DNA of 64,000 bases from assembly GCA_016719485.1 (NCBI GenBank), contig JADJZB010000011.1, positions 101,527 to 165,526 on the forward strand, in the 5' to 3' direction. The stretch is from Holophagales bacterium (GTDB lineage Bacteria; Acidobacteriota; Thermoanaerobaculia; UBA5066). The translations under genes and the position numbers were made by a program. Positions 34,699-45,639 of this stretch are shown piece by piece (position 1 is the first letter of the stretch; the number at the start of each line of letters is the position of its first letter). The notes below the pieces were generated by a model that was not told the origin of the DNA, searched no databases, and was given only the letters and a program-made list of their open reading frames with translations.

Positions 34699-37326
34699 CT
34701 ACCGGAAGCTCTCGACATACATCAGCTCCGTCGCGTCCAGGTCGTAGCTCGTGAACAGAACGCAACTGTCGTCCGGACAGGCCGCCAGCCCGAAGTGGGA
34801 CCTCTTCCCGAGCGTGAGGAGCAGCGTGTCGCTCCCGTCGTCGAAACGGCGGAGCCGGAGCTGGGCCCCTGGCAGCGCGGAGGTTGTGTAGTAGAGACCG
34901 GTGCCGGTCACGTCGAATCCCCCCCAGTTCGGGATCCCGGAAACGAGCTGGGCCTCCTCTCCTCCGCCGGACGGCATGCTCCAGACGGACCAGATTCCGG
35001 GAGCCACCAGCTTCGCGAAGTAGAGGGTCCTTCCGTCGGCAGACTCGAGCGCCGCGAAGCCACCGCCTCGGGTGACGCGCACGGGGAGCGCCGTCGGGTC
35101 GGGCCTCATCTTCCAGACCTGGAAGTCGTCCTCCCGGTCCGAGGCGAAGTAGAGCCAGGCGCCGTCCCGCGACCAGCTCGGGGCGGAGTCGTGCGCCGGG
35201 CTCGACGTGAGCCGCTCCGGCCGACGGCCGTTCGGCGTGGTCAGGAAGACGTCCATGTGGCCGTCGGGATTGGAGAGGAATGCGATCCGTTCGCCGTCTG
35301 GAGACCAGCGGGCTCCCGAGGTGATCCCCGCGACGATCGAGGTCAGCTGGACCGGCTTCGTTCCGTCGGCTTCGGAGAGCCAGACCTGGGTCGTGCCCGA
35401 GCGGTCCGAGGTGAACGCGATCCGCGTGCCGTCCGCGGAGAATCGCGGTTCCAGATCCCCCCTCGTGGAGACGACGAGAGCAGACGGGTGCCCGGGCCGT
35501 CCCCGGTCCAGCGGGAGGCGCCAGATGTTCACGTCGGTGAGCGAGCGGGCGAATACGAGGCTCCCGGTCCGGGAGAACGTCGGGTAAACCCCGTCTTCCC
35601 CTCCGGGGAGATTCCGTGCCTTCCCGTCGGGGCCGGCGGAGGCCGGGATGATCTTCAGCGCGGGGCTCGCGTTCCACCCGTAGCCGCCGACGGAGAAGAC
35701 GATCCGCTTCCCGTCCGGGGTCCACGCGGGCTGTGCGGAGCTCGTGTTGTCCGAGGTCAACCGGACCGGATCGCCGGCCGGCTCGAGGTCCTTCGTGAGC
35801 GGGAGGACGTGGATCTCGCTGTTGGGCATGCTCAGGGCGCGGGCGAACGCGAGGCTCCGGCCGTCCGGCGAAAGGCTCGGCGAGAGGTCCCCGACTCCCG
35901 GGAACTCGGCGGGTGGCCGGGTGAGTTGCCTCGTCTCGCCGGTGGCCAGCGAAATGCCGAACAGGGCGAAGGAGCGTTCGGCCGACCCGCGCCGGGAGAC
36001 GACGAGCGTCTGCCCGTCCGGCGACCACGAGATTCCCCAGAAGGAGGACGCCTCGGCGACGATCCTCTCGTTTCCGCCGAGCGCCGGCATCACGGCGAGA
36101 ATCGTGCGTCCCGGCGCCAGTTTCCGGAGGAACGCGATCTGACGGCCGTCGGGCGACCACGCGGGGGACGACTCCGTACCCGGGTCGCTCGTCAGGCGTA
36201 TCGGAACTCCCGGACCGACGAGCTTTACGTAGAGGTCGAACGAGTCCTGGGACTCGCCGGTCCAGACGAACGCGACGTGGTTCCCGTCGGGCGAGAGGGC
36301 GGGCCAGAGGATCCGGCCGGTGAAGCTCGTCAGCGGGACCGGCCGCCCCGACCCGGCGTCTTCCGCGGTGTGGCGGAGGGCGCGCCAGGTCCCTCCGAGC
36401 GCAGTGAGAACCAGGAGGCTGGCGGCGACGCCGGTCGCGGCGCGCCTTCCCGGCCTCGGCGGAAGACCGGTCGCAGGCGGGCCCGGGTTCGACTCCTCCC
36501 GCATCTCCTCCAGAGCCACCCTGAGGTCCGCCATGGACTGGAACCGTTTTGCCGGATCCTTGCGAAGGCAGCGATGGATGACCCTTTCCAGCTCCGGGGA
36601 AACGGCGTCGGCGATCCGTCGCGGCGGCTCCGGCTCGTCCCGGAGCACCGCGGCGAGCGTCGCCGATGCGCTCTCTCGCGCGAAGGCCTTCCGGCCGGTG
36701 ACCATCTCGTAGAGGACCGCGCCGAACGAGAAGACGTCCGACCGCGGGTCGACCGAGCGTCCTTCCGCCTGCTCCGGGGACATGTAGGCGCACGTGCCGA
36801 GGACTGTCCCTTTTCGCGTCAGGATCGAGAACGTCTCCTCCCCCTCGGACACGATCGCGGGATCCAGCAGTTTCGCGATGCCGAAGTCGAGGATCTTGAC
36901 GAGGCCCGAGTCGGTCACCATGACGTTTGCGGGCTTCAGGTCGCGGTGAACGATGCCGGCGGCGTGAGTGGCCGCGAGCGCATCGGCGATCTGAACGGCG
37001 TAGCGGAGAGCTTCCCGGGGCGGCAGGCCCTGGCGCCGGATGAGCTGCGCGAGCGTCCTTCCCGGAACGTACTCGGTGACGATGAAGTCGACGCCCGCCT
37101 CCACGCCGATCTCGTGGACGGTGAGGATGTTCGGGTGGTTGAGCGCAGAGGCGGCTTTCGCCTCCTGGACGAAGCGCTGGCGCCGCTCGGGGTCGGATGC
37201 CTTTGCGGGCGGGAGAACCTTCAGCGCGACGAAGCGGCCGAGGTGGACGTCCCTCGCCTTGTAGACGACGCCCATGCCACCTTCACCGAGCTGCTCCACG
37301 AGCTCGTAGTGCGACAGTCTTTCCAT
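34699..37326 (-). CDS. Ser/Thr protein kinase with TolB/PD40 propeller (array copy 3)
   Basis: 875 residues starting MERLSHYELVEQLGEGG. All catalytic residues are intact (VALKVL, HRDLKPANVM, DFGIAKL, MSPEQAEG). It differs from its sisters by IAKLLDP in place of LARFVDP after DFG. A transmembrane helix (TGVAASLLVLTALGGTW) and PD40 repeats follow. The frame stays open for 580 codons upstream, through copy 4 in another phase; that is a high-GC artefact and not part of this gene. Gap to copy 4: 32 bp. Confidence 0.93.
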   Translation of the reverse strand: MERLSHYELVEQLGEGGMGVVYKARDVHLGRFVALKVLPPAKASDPERRQRFVQEAKAASALNHPNILTVHEIGVEAGVDFIVTEYVPGRTLAQLIRRQGLPPREALRYAVQIADALAATHAAGIVHRDLKPANVMVTDSGLVKILDFGIAKLLDPAIVSEGEETFSILTRKGTVLGTCAYMSPEQAEGRSVDPRSDVFSFGAVLYEMVTGRKAFARESASATLAAVLRDEPEPPRRIADAVSPELERVIHRCLRKDPAKRFQSMADLRVALEEMREESNPGPPATGLPPRPGRRAATGVAASLLVLTALGGTWRALRHTAEDAGSGRPVPLTSFTGRILWPALSPDGNHVAFVWTGESQDSFDLYVKLVGPGVPIRLTSDPGTESSPAWSPDGRQIAFLRKLAPGRTILAVMPALGGNERIVAEASSFWGISWSPDGQTLVVSRRGSAERSFALFGISLATGETRQLTRPPAEFPGVGDLSPSLSPDGRSLAFARALSMPNSEIHVLPLTKDLEPAGDPVRLTSDNTSSAQPAWTPDGKRIVFSVGGYGWNASPALKIIPASAGPDGKARNLPGGEDGVYPTFSRTGSLVFARSLTDVNIWRLPLDRGRPGHPSALVVSTRGDLEPRFSADGTRIAFTSDRSGTTQVWLSEADGTKPVQLTSIVAGITSGARWSPDGERIAFLSNPDGHMDVFLTTPNGRRPERLTSSPAHDSAPSWSRDGAWLYFASDREDDFQVWKMRPDPTALPVRVTRGGGFAALESADGRTLYFAKLVAPGIWSVWSMPSGGGEEAQLVSGIPNWGGFDVTGTGLYYTTSALPGAQLRLRRFDDGSDTLLLTLGKRSHFGLAACPDDSCVLFTSYDLDATELMYVESFR

Positions 37327-37358
37327 GACGGACTGTGGGGATTCTAGGCCGCGGCGGG

Positions 37359-39998
37359 CTACCGGAACTTCTCGACGTACATAAGCTCGGTCGCGTCGAC
37401 GTCGTAGACGGTGTAGAGGACGGCGCTGTCGTCGGACGCGGCCGCGAGACCGAAGCCGGAACGCTTGTCGAGCGCGAGGAGGAGCGTGTCGCTCCCGTCC
37501 GAGAAGCGACGGAAGCGGAGCTCGCCGCCGGGGAGCTCGGAGGTGAGGTAGTAGATGCCCCGGGCCGTCACCTCGAAGAACCACGGCTGAGCGAGCCGGG
37601 GAATCAGCAGGGTCTCCTCGCCTCCGCCCGCCGGCATCTTCCAGACGGACCAGCGTCCGTTGCCGTGTCCGCTGCCCATCTGCCGGGCGACGTAGAGCGT
37701 CCGGCCATCGGCCGACTCGCGTAACGTGTAGCCCCCGCCGCGGGTCACGCGCACCGGTAGGGCGCCGGGCTCGGGCTTCATCTTCCAGACATAGAAGCCG
37801 TCCTCCCGGTTCGAGCCGAAGTAGACCCAGGCGCCGTCGCGCGACCAGCTCGGCGACGTGTCGTGCGAGGGACCCCGGGTGAGCCGCAGGGGCTCCCGGC
37901 CGTTCGGCGTCGTCAGGAAGACGTCCCTGTTCCCTTCGGGATTCGAGGTGAAGACGAGCCGGCTGCCGTCGGGAGACCACCGGCCTCCCGAGGTATTCGT
38001 CGCGACGATCGACGTGAGCTGGACGGGGTGGGAGCCGTCGGCGCTCGCGAGCCAGAGCTGCATCGAACCCCCGCGGTCGGAGGTGAATACGAGCCTCAGG
38101 CCGTCCGCCGAGAGGGCGGGCGCCCCGTCCATCCGCGTCGAGGAGAGGAGCGGCTCGGGACGTCCGGGCCGGCCCTCCTTCAGCGGCAGGCGCCACAGGT
38201 TGAGGTCGTTGATCGGGCGGGCGAAGACGAGACTCCCGTTGCGGGAGAGGGACGGAAACTCCCCGCCCTCTCCTCCGAGAACGCGCCGCGCCTTCTGCCC
38301 CCCGGAGGGGGAAGCGGGGATCACCATCAGGTTCGGGCTCGAGCTCCACCCGAAGCCGTCCTCCGTGTAGACGATTCGCTTTCCGTCGGGCGCCCAGGCG
38401 GGCTGCGACGATGCGGTCAGGTCCGACGTCAGCGGGACGGGCTCGCCCTCCGGCCCGAGCTCCGCCGTGACGCGGAGCACGTGGAGCGAGCTCGAGACGA
38501 CGGTCCGGGCGCGGGCGAACGCGAGGGTCCGGCCGTCCGGCGAGAGGGCCGGCGAGAAGTCCCCCAGCCCGAGGAGCTCCGGAGGCGGCCGGACCAGCGC
38601 CTTCACTTCTCCCGTGGCGATCAACACCCTGCAGAGGGCCGACACCCGGTCCCCCGTACCCCGGTGCGCCACGACGAGCGAACGCCCGTCCGCCGACCAC
38701 GCGATGCCCTGGTGGAACACGGGAGCCTCGGCGACGATCCTCTCGGGTCCGCCGAGCGCAGGGATGACCGCGAGGATCCACTCTCCCGACGGCAGGTGCC
38801 TGAGGAACGCGATCTGCCGGCCGTCGGGCGACCAGGCGGGGGAGTACTCCGTGCCCGGGTCGGTCGTCAGGCGGACCGGGGACCCGGGGCCGACGAGCTT
38901 GACGTAGAGGTCGAAGGAGGCCTGCGTCTCCCCGTTCCAGACGAAGGCGACCTGGTTGCCGTCGGGTGAGAGGGCGGGCCAGAGGATCCGCCCGCCGAAG
39001 CTCGTCAGAGGTATCGGCCGGGTCGACTCGACGGCCTCGGGCGCCGGACGGCGGGCGAGCCATCCCCCCGCGCCGGCCGCGACGAGGACGACGGCGGCGG
39101 CGGCGAGTACGGCACGCCGTCGCGGCCGCGCCGCTCGAGCCCGCGCCGGCGCGCCGCTCTCCGACTCATCCCGCAGCTCCTCGAGCGCGACCTTCAGGTC
39201 GGCCATCGACTGGTATCGCTTCGCCGGCTCCTTGCGCAGGCAGCGGTGGATCACGCGCTCCAGCTCGGGCGGGAGGCCGGGGGAGACCATTCCGGCGGGC
39301 TCGGGCTCGTCGCGCAGGACGGCGGCGATCGTGGCGGAGGCGGAGTCGCGCGCGAAGGCCCTGCGGCCCGTCACCATCTCGTAGAGGACGGTCCCGAGAG
39401 AGAAGATGTCCGAGCGGGCGTCCACCTCGCGCCCCTCGGCCTGCTCGGGCGACATGTAGGCGCAGGTGCCGAAGACGGTCCCTTCGCGCGTCAGCACGGC
39501 TTCCGTCTCGTCTCCTTCCGCCATCGGCCCGGGGTCGATGAACCGCGCGAGGCCGAAGTCGAGAATTTTGACGAGGCCGGCGTCGGTCATCATCACGTTC
39601 GCGGGTTTCAGGTCGCGGTGGATGACTCCCGCGGCGTGCGTCGCGGCGAGGGCGTCGGCGATCGGGACGGCCCACCGGAACACCTCGCGCACCGGCAGAC
39701 CCCGGGGCGGGATGAGCTGTGCGAGCGTCTTCCCGGGGACGTACTCGGTGACGATGAAGTCGACACCGTCCTCGCTCCCGATCTCGTGGACGGTGAGGAC
39801 GTTCGGGTGCGCGAGGGCCGAGGCGGCCCGCGCCTCTCGCGCGAAACGCTGGCGCCGGTCCGGATCGGAGGCCTTCCCGGGGGCGAGGACCTTCACGGCG
39901 ACGAAGCGTCCGAGACGGGTATCCCGCGCCTTGTAGACGACGCCCATTCCTCCCTCGCCGAGCTGCTCGACGAGCTCGTAGTGCAACAGCCTGTTCAT
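37359..39998 (-). CDS. Ser/Thr protein kinase with TolB/PD40 propeller (array copy 4)
   Basis: 879 residues, the most upstream copy and so probably the first cistron. Kinase motifs: GEGGMGVVYKA, K36 in VAVKVL, HRDLKPANVM, DFGLARF, MSPEQAEG. A transmembrane helix (RRAVLAAAAVVLVAAGAGGWLA) and a PD40 propeller follow. It ends TELMYVEKFR. An 86-bp spacer separates it from the metallopeptidase-like gene upstream, and the array promoter is likely there, although I see no strong -35/-10 match. Targets are unknown; the FHA-domain regulator at 40674-41356 is a candidate reader of phosphothreonine. Confidence 0.93.
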   Translation of the reverse strand: MNRLLHYELVEQLGEGGMGVVYKARDTRLGRFVAVKVLAPGKASDPDRRQRFAREARAASALAHPNVLTVHEIGSEDGVDFIVTEYVPGKTLAQLIPPRGLPVREVFRWAVPIADALAATHAAGVIHRDLKPANVMMTDAGLVKILDFGLARFIDPGPMAEGDETEAVLTREGTVFGTCAYMSPEQAEGREVDARSDIFSLGTVLYEMVTGRRAFARDSASATIAAVLRDEPEPAGMVSPGLPPELERVIHRCLRKEPAKRYQSMADLKVALEELRDESESGAPARARAARPRRRAVLAAAAVVLVAAGAGGWLARRPAPEAVESTRPIPLTSFGGRILWPALSPDGNQVAFVWNGETQASFDLYVKLVGPGSPVRLTTDPGTEYSPAWSPDGRQIAFLRHLPSGEWILAVIPALGGPERIVAEAPVFHQGIAWSADGRSLVVAHRGTGDRVSALCRVLIATGEVKALVRPPPELLGLGDFSPALSPDGRTLAFARARTVVSSSLHVLRVTAELGPEGEPVPLTSDLTASSQPAWAPDGKRIVYTEDGFGWSSSPNLMVIPASPSGGQKARRVLGGEGGEFPSLSRNGSLVFARPINDLNLWRLPLKEGRPGRPEPLLSSTRMDGAPALSADGLRLVFTSDRGGSMQLWLASADGSHPVQLTSIVATNTSGGRWSPDGSRLVFTSNPEGNRDVFLTTPNGREPLRLTRGPSHDTSPSWSRDGAWVYFGSNREDGFYVWKMKPEPGALPVRVTRGGGYTLRESADGRTLYVARQMGSGHGNGRWSVWKMPAGGGEETLLIPRLAQPWFFEVTARGIYYLTSELPGGELRFRRFSDGSDTLLLALDKRSGFGLAAASDDSAVLYTVYDVDATELMYVEKFR

Positions 39999-40084
39999 AT
40001 CGGGTCCGGTTCCATTCTAGGGTGCCGGCGCGCGGCGTACGATTCCCCGGAATGGACCCGGGTACGACGGACCCGAGGGCGGGC

Positions 40085-40603
40085 TCAGAAGCACCGCTCG
40101 AGCACGCGCTCCGTGATCGCCACGGAGGAGGGGTGGTCGTCCCTCAGGCCGAGCGTGTGGAGCACCTCGTGGAGGACGATGGCGGTCAGCAGCCGCGGCT
40201 GGTTCTGGATCCGCAACAGGTCTTCGCGGCAGAGATAGACGACGGTGCTCGCCGGCATCGTGAACGCGAAGACCCTCCTTCCGGCGAACGGGCGGAGGCG
40301 CGACGCGCCCCGGAACCAGAGCGATTCGACGTGCTCCGAGGCGGTCCGCCCCGTCGCCGCGAGGCTCTCGGCAAGCGTGAGACCTGTCTGGCTGTCCTGG
40401 AAGTCCGAGAGGACGAGGGCGCAGGACGGCGCCTCGAGGCGGCGCGCGGCGTCGGCGACCGCTGCGGCCACGCGCGGTCCGAAGGACGGGTCGACCCTCA
40501 CGGCGGGGCCGGGCTCGAGGGCGGCGGCTTCGCGCGAGGACGATGCGACGAGGAGGGCGGCGGAGAGCGTCGCGAGAAGAGCGGACGGGCAGCGGTGAAG
40601 CAT
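40085..40603 (-). CDS. Secreted HExxH metallopeptidase-like protein
   Basis: 172 residues. Signal peptide (MLHRCPSALLATLSAALLVASSSREAAA), then a compact domain ending with LLTAIVLHEVLHTLGLRDDH, an HExxHxxGLxxxH zinc motif as in matrixin- and archaemetzincin-like peptidases. The ATG is supported by GGAGG 7 bases upstream; a longer ORF to 40786 crosses the divergent promoter region. It is small for a metzincin, so it may be a minimal secreted peptidase. Same strand as, and directly upstream of, the kinase array. Confidence 0.72.
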   Translation of the reverse strand: MLHRCPSALLATLSAALLVASSSREAAALEPGPAVRVDPSFGPRVAAAVADAARRLEAPSCALVLSDFQDSQTGLTLAESLAATGRTASEHVESLWFRGASRLRPFAGRRVFAFTMPASTVVYLCREDLLRIQNQPRLLTAIVLHEVLHTLGLRDDHPSSVAITERVLERCF

Positions 40604-40673
40604 GGGAGCCTCCTCTCGAACCGTTTGGAGATCGGGATCTGTCTGACCCTCAATCTCGGCCCGGTGCGCTGCC

Positions 40674-41356
40674 ATGTCCCAGCGGACTTCTGACGTTCCT
40701 CTGAAGGCGGGGCCGACGCTGCGCTTCGGCGACGTCACGTTCGACCCGGGCGCCGCCTCGTCCTGCGCGGCCCGAGCCCGGTCCACCTGGAGCCCCGCGC
40801 CTACCGCCTCCTCGAGCTCCTCCTCTCCTGCCGGCCGAAGGCGCTCTCGAAGGCCGAGATCCTCGAGGCCGTCTGGCCCGACGCGTTCGTGACGGAAGGG
40901 AGCCTCAGCGCCCTCGTGAAGGACCTCAGGAAGGCGCTCGGCGAGGACGCGCGCTCACCGACGTACGTCCGGACGGTCTTCGGCTACGGCTACGCCTTCG
41001 AGGGGACCGTGCACGAGGTCGCGCCGACGTCGCCGTCGTCGGAGCGGCACGTCCTCGTCTGGGGCGGGAACGAGATCCGTCTCGCCGAAGGGCCGAACCT
41101 GATCGGGCGGGAGCCTCCGGCCGGGATCGTGATCGCCCACCCGTCGGTCTCGCGCGAGCACGCGAGGATCGAGGTCGCCGGGGAACGCGCCCTTCTCGAG
41201 GACCTCGGGAGCAAGAACGGGACGTGGCGCGGCGAGACGCGGATCTCCGGGAGGATCTCGCTCGCGGACGGAGACGAGCTGAGGGTCGGCGTCGTCCGCC
41301 TGACGTATCGGGGCCCGGCGTCCTGCCGTCCGGGCGAAACGGCCACGTACGGCTGA
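40674..41356 (+). CDS. wHTH-FHA regulator, apparent frameshift near 40750
   Basis: Two frames together encode one protein. From ATG 40674: LKAGPTLRFGDVTFDPG, then in the next frame RRLVLRGPSPVHLEPRAYRLLELLL ... LSKAEILEAVWPDAFVTEGSLSALVKDLRKAL ... YVRTVFGYGYAFEG, a textbook OmpR/PhoB-type winged helix. After it comes an FHA domain (NLIGREPPAGIVIAHPSVSREHARIEV ... DLGSKNGTWRG). The frames join if one G is missing from the GGG run at 40748-40750. Only the part from GTG 40889 (155 residues) would be made otherwise, and that lacks half the DNA-binding domain. FHA domains bind phosphothreonine, which fits the Ser/Thr kinase array next door. Either an assembly error or a recent pseudogene. Confidence 0.8.
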
Positions 41357-41379
41357 GGCGGGCACCGCTCCCGCGGCCG

Positions 41380-42568
41380 TCAGTCCTCGTCGCGCGCGAT
41401 GTCCACCGGCTGGCCCGCCGCCCAGCCGATTGCAGCCGGAATCGACGCCGGGTCGAGGCCTCTCCAGTAGACGGTCCAGCCAGGGATCCGCATCAGCCCG
41501 TCGCAGAGCTTGGCGTACCACTCGCTGATCGGGTTCGTCCGGCGCGCGCGCCAGAAGACGACGGGCGTCTCGACCACGAGCGCCTCCCAGAGGTCGCGCG
41601 CGATCCCCTCTCCCTGGGCCTCGGCCGAGACCGCGAACTTCGTCAGGTAGGCGCCCAGGGGCGCCTCCGAGAGGATCGCGCAGCCGCGGTAGCGCTCCTC
41701 GAGGTAGACGCGGTCGGGCGTCCGCGCGAAGAAGGCGTCGGACGGGGCACGTCCGAAGCTCGACGCGAGAAGCTCGCGGACGCGCGGCACGTCGACGCCG
41801 TCCCATCCGTCGTGCCGTGCGATGCGTGCGCCGCGGCGGAGGAGGGTGCCGGCGCCCTTCACCGTGAAGAGCTCGCGGAGGACGTTGAGGGGGAGGTGAC
41901 GGCGACCGTGAAGGAGGGCGGCGCCTCCTCGCAGAGGCGCCGCGCGCCGTCGAGGATGAGGGCCTCCTTCCGCGAAAGCTCGCCGCTCGCGAGAAGGCCG
42001 GGAACGTCGGTCGTGAGGTTCACGATCGGGACGAGGACGCCCCCCTGGCGGAGGCCGCCGGGGCGGTGGAGGAAGAGGAGCTTGCGGGCCTCGAGCTCGC
42101 CCAGGAGCGCCCCGGGCGGTCGAGCCGATCGCCGGCCTGATCGTCCCCGCTCGGCTCGAAGACGACGATCGGCACGGCGCCGCTGCGGGCGCAGGCGGTG
42201 ACGCGGGCGGCGAGGCTGCGGCGTCTCGCGCGGAGAACCTCCACCCGGACCCCCTCGTCCTCGAGGTGCCGCCGAAGGGAGCGGGCGTGGAGCACCGCCT
42301 CGGCCGGCTGGAAGATTCCGAGGACGACGGTCGGGAAGAGGTCGAGAGCCGCGAGGAACCGGAGGTCCTGGACGACGGCGCCGGCGGCGTCGGCCATGAC
42401 GTTGGCGTCGATGGCGATCGCCGCGAACTGCTCGCGGGGATGCGCGCGGAAGAGGTCGAGGTAGAGCCGCGCCTCGGAGGGCCGGCCGGTGCTTTCCAGG
42501 AACCGCAGGACGACGTCCTGGGGGGCGAGCTCCCCGGGTGAGGCGGGAGCGGGGGGATCGGCGCTCAT
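41380..42568 (-). CDS. Acetylglutamate kinase-NAT fusion, two apparent frameshifts
   Basis: Three frames make one arginine-biosynthesis protein. Part 1 (42568 to ~42112): DVVLRFLESTGRPSEARLYLDLFR ... the amino-acid kinase domain. Part 2 (~42112 to ~41890): GALLGELEARKLLFLHRPGGLR, LVPIVNLTTD, VAVTSP. Part 3 (~41890 to 41380): LNVLRELFTVKGAGTLLRRG, then the NAT acetyltransferase domain VYLEERYRGCAILSE, YLTKFAVSAEAQGEGIARDLWEAL, FWRARRTNPISEWY. This is the fused N-acetylglutamate kinase/synthase type (DUF619 NAT). The breaks coincide with a CCCC run at 42110-42113 and a GGGGG run at 41889-41893, each one base short. The last part alone is open from 41862. No other arg genes are in the window. 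Confidence 0.82.
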
Positions 42569-42768
42569 GGGGGTGGAAGGATACGGACTTTCCCCGCCGC
42601 ACGCAGTCAGGGCGGGGCCGCTGGGGACGACCCGACGCTACGGTGCTCCGTCGGCGACGGGCATACGGACGGACGCGTCCCGATCTCTTGCGGTACCGTT
42701 CCCGCGCCGGGACGCCGGACCCCGGGGTCCGGGGCGCGCGACGTTGCGACGACGCAGGAGGTTCCCAC

Positions 42769-43251
42769 ATGGCGGATGGAATCCCGTACGCGGACCTCGT
42801 CGGCGCCGCCGACCCGATCGAGCTTCTCGGATCGACCCCGCGCCGCATCGCCGGCCTCGTGAGCGGCTGGTCCTCGGCGCGGTGGTCGCTCAGCTATGCC
42901 GAGGGGAAGTGGACCGCCGCGCAGATCGTCCTGCACCTCGCCCAGGACGAGGTCGTCTTTGGGTGCCGTGCCCGTCTCGCGCTGACGGAGCCGGGATACG
43001 TCCCTCAGACCTTCGACGGGGACGACTGGGTCGCGCTCGAGTCGCCGTCGGAGCCCGTCGTCGCGCTTGCAGCATTCCTCGCCCTGCGGGCGCTCAACAT
43101 CCGGCTCTACCGGAAGCTCACGGACGAGCAGCTCGCCCGTCCGATACCCCATCCGGATCTCGGCACCATCTACGTCGGGTGGATCATTCGCGTCCTCGCA
43201 GGGCACGACCTTCACCACCTCGGCCACCTCGAGACGATCGCGGGGCGTTGA
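42769..43251 (+). CDS. DinB-family protein (four-helix bundle)
   Basis: 160 residues. Motifs WTAAQIVLHLAQDEVVF and VLAGHDLHHLGHLETI supply the three histidines expected for a DinB/DUF664 metal site. Start chosen at the ATG preceded by CAGGAGG (8-base spacing); longer upstream ORF sequence is not conserved-looking. It differs from the DinB protein at 7127-7645 in length and histidine context. Convergent with phosphoglucomutase, 39 bp away. The role is unknown; thiol-dependent detoxification is the usual guess for the family. Confidence 0.87.
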   Translation: MADGIPYADLVGAADPIELLGSTPRRIAGLVSGWSSARWSLSYAEGKWTAAQIVLHLAQDEVVFGCRARLALTEPGYVPQTFDGDDWVALESPSEPVVALAAFLALRALNIRLYRKLTDEQLARPIPHPDLGTIYVGWIIRVLAGHDLHHLGHLETIAGR

Positions 43252-43290
43252 AGGCCGGCGGCACCGGAACCCGCAACCAGCGCGCGCCGG

Positions 43291-44931
<1,641 letters not shown>

Positions 44932-45000
44932 GGGTCCCTCCGGCCGGATACCGTAGGCGCCTCTCCCGGGGGAGTCAACGAGAGCGGATTCTCCCCCCGT

Positions 45001-45564
45001 TCATTTGAAGGCCTGCCACAGGGTGACGGCCCCCGAGGCGAAGAAGATCACCGACGCGCCGAGCTTGATCGCCCGCTCGGGCAACCTCTTGCCCAGTACG
45101 CTCGCGACACCGATGGCGAGGCCGTCCGCCGCGACCATCCCGAGGGTGCTCCCGATCCAGACGCCGACGAACGACGGGTACTGGGTCGCCACGCTGATGG
45201 TGGCGAGCATCGTCTTGTCTCCGAGCTCGGCGAGAAAGAAGGCGATCGCCACTGTCAGGAAAGGTCCGAAGCGGGCGGTCTTCTTCGTGTCCTCGTCCGA
45301 GATCTCGTCGCCCCGGAGCGTCCAGAGCCCGAAGGCGATGAAGGAAGCTCCGGCGAGCAGCTTGATCCAGAAATCGGGGAGGATCGTCCCGGCGGCTCCT
45401 CCCAGGAAGACGGAGAGGAGGTGGACGAGCAGCGTCGCCACGAAGACGGCAGCGAGGACCAGCTTCGCCGAATAGCGCGTCGCGAACGCCATGGCGACCA
45501 GCTGGGTCTTGTCTCCCAGCTCGGCGACGAACACGATGAAGAGCGAAACCCAGAAGGCGGTCAA
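45001..45564 (-). CDS. TMEM165/GDT1 family cation transporter
   Basis: 187 residues, six predicted transmembrane helices in two inverted halves. Each half carries the family motif ELGDKT (residues 15-20 and again near 112) in a helix. GDT1/UPF0016 proteins export Mn2+ (or Ca2+) in exchange for H+. A TTG start is inferred, with GGGGAG upstream. The leader carries a yybP-ykoY-type Mn2+ riboswitch (see 45640-45765), which strongly supports manganese as the substrate and predicts induction at high Mn2+. Confidence 0.92.
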   Translation of the reverse strand: MTAFWVSLFIVFVAELGDKTQLVAMAFATRYSAKLVLAAVFVATLLVHLLSVFLGGAAGTILPDFWIKLLAGASFIAFGLWTLRGDEISDEDTKKTARFGPFLTVAIAFFLAELGDKTMLATISVATQYPSFVGVWIGSTLGMVAADGLAIGVASVLGKRLPERAIKLGASVIFFASGAVTLWQAFK

Positions 45565-45639
45565 ACCGGACTCCCCGCGATGCGTTGCGCCTGGCCGAGG
45601 TGTCCGACGCCGGTTTGCGACGAGACTTCGGCCGGGCTT

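Noticed and set aside
34699..39063. Single open frame of 1454 codons covering two kinase genes
   Set aside because: The first 578 codons run through copy 4 in the wrong phase and are Arg/Pro/Gly-rich without motifs. The real gene starts at the ATG at 37326, with conserved MERLSHYELVEQLGEGG.
42190..42570. Plus-strand ORFs opposite argB
   Set aside because: Antisense shadows of the amino-acid kinase domain, which has convincing family sequence on the minus strand.
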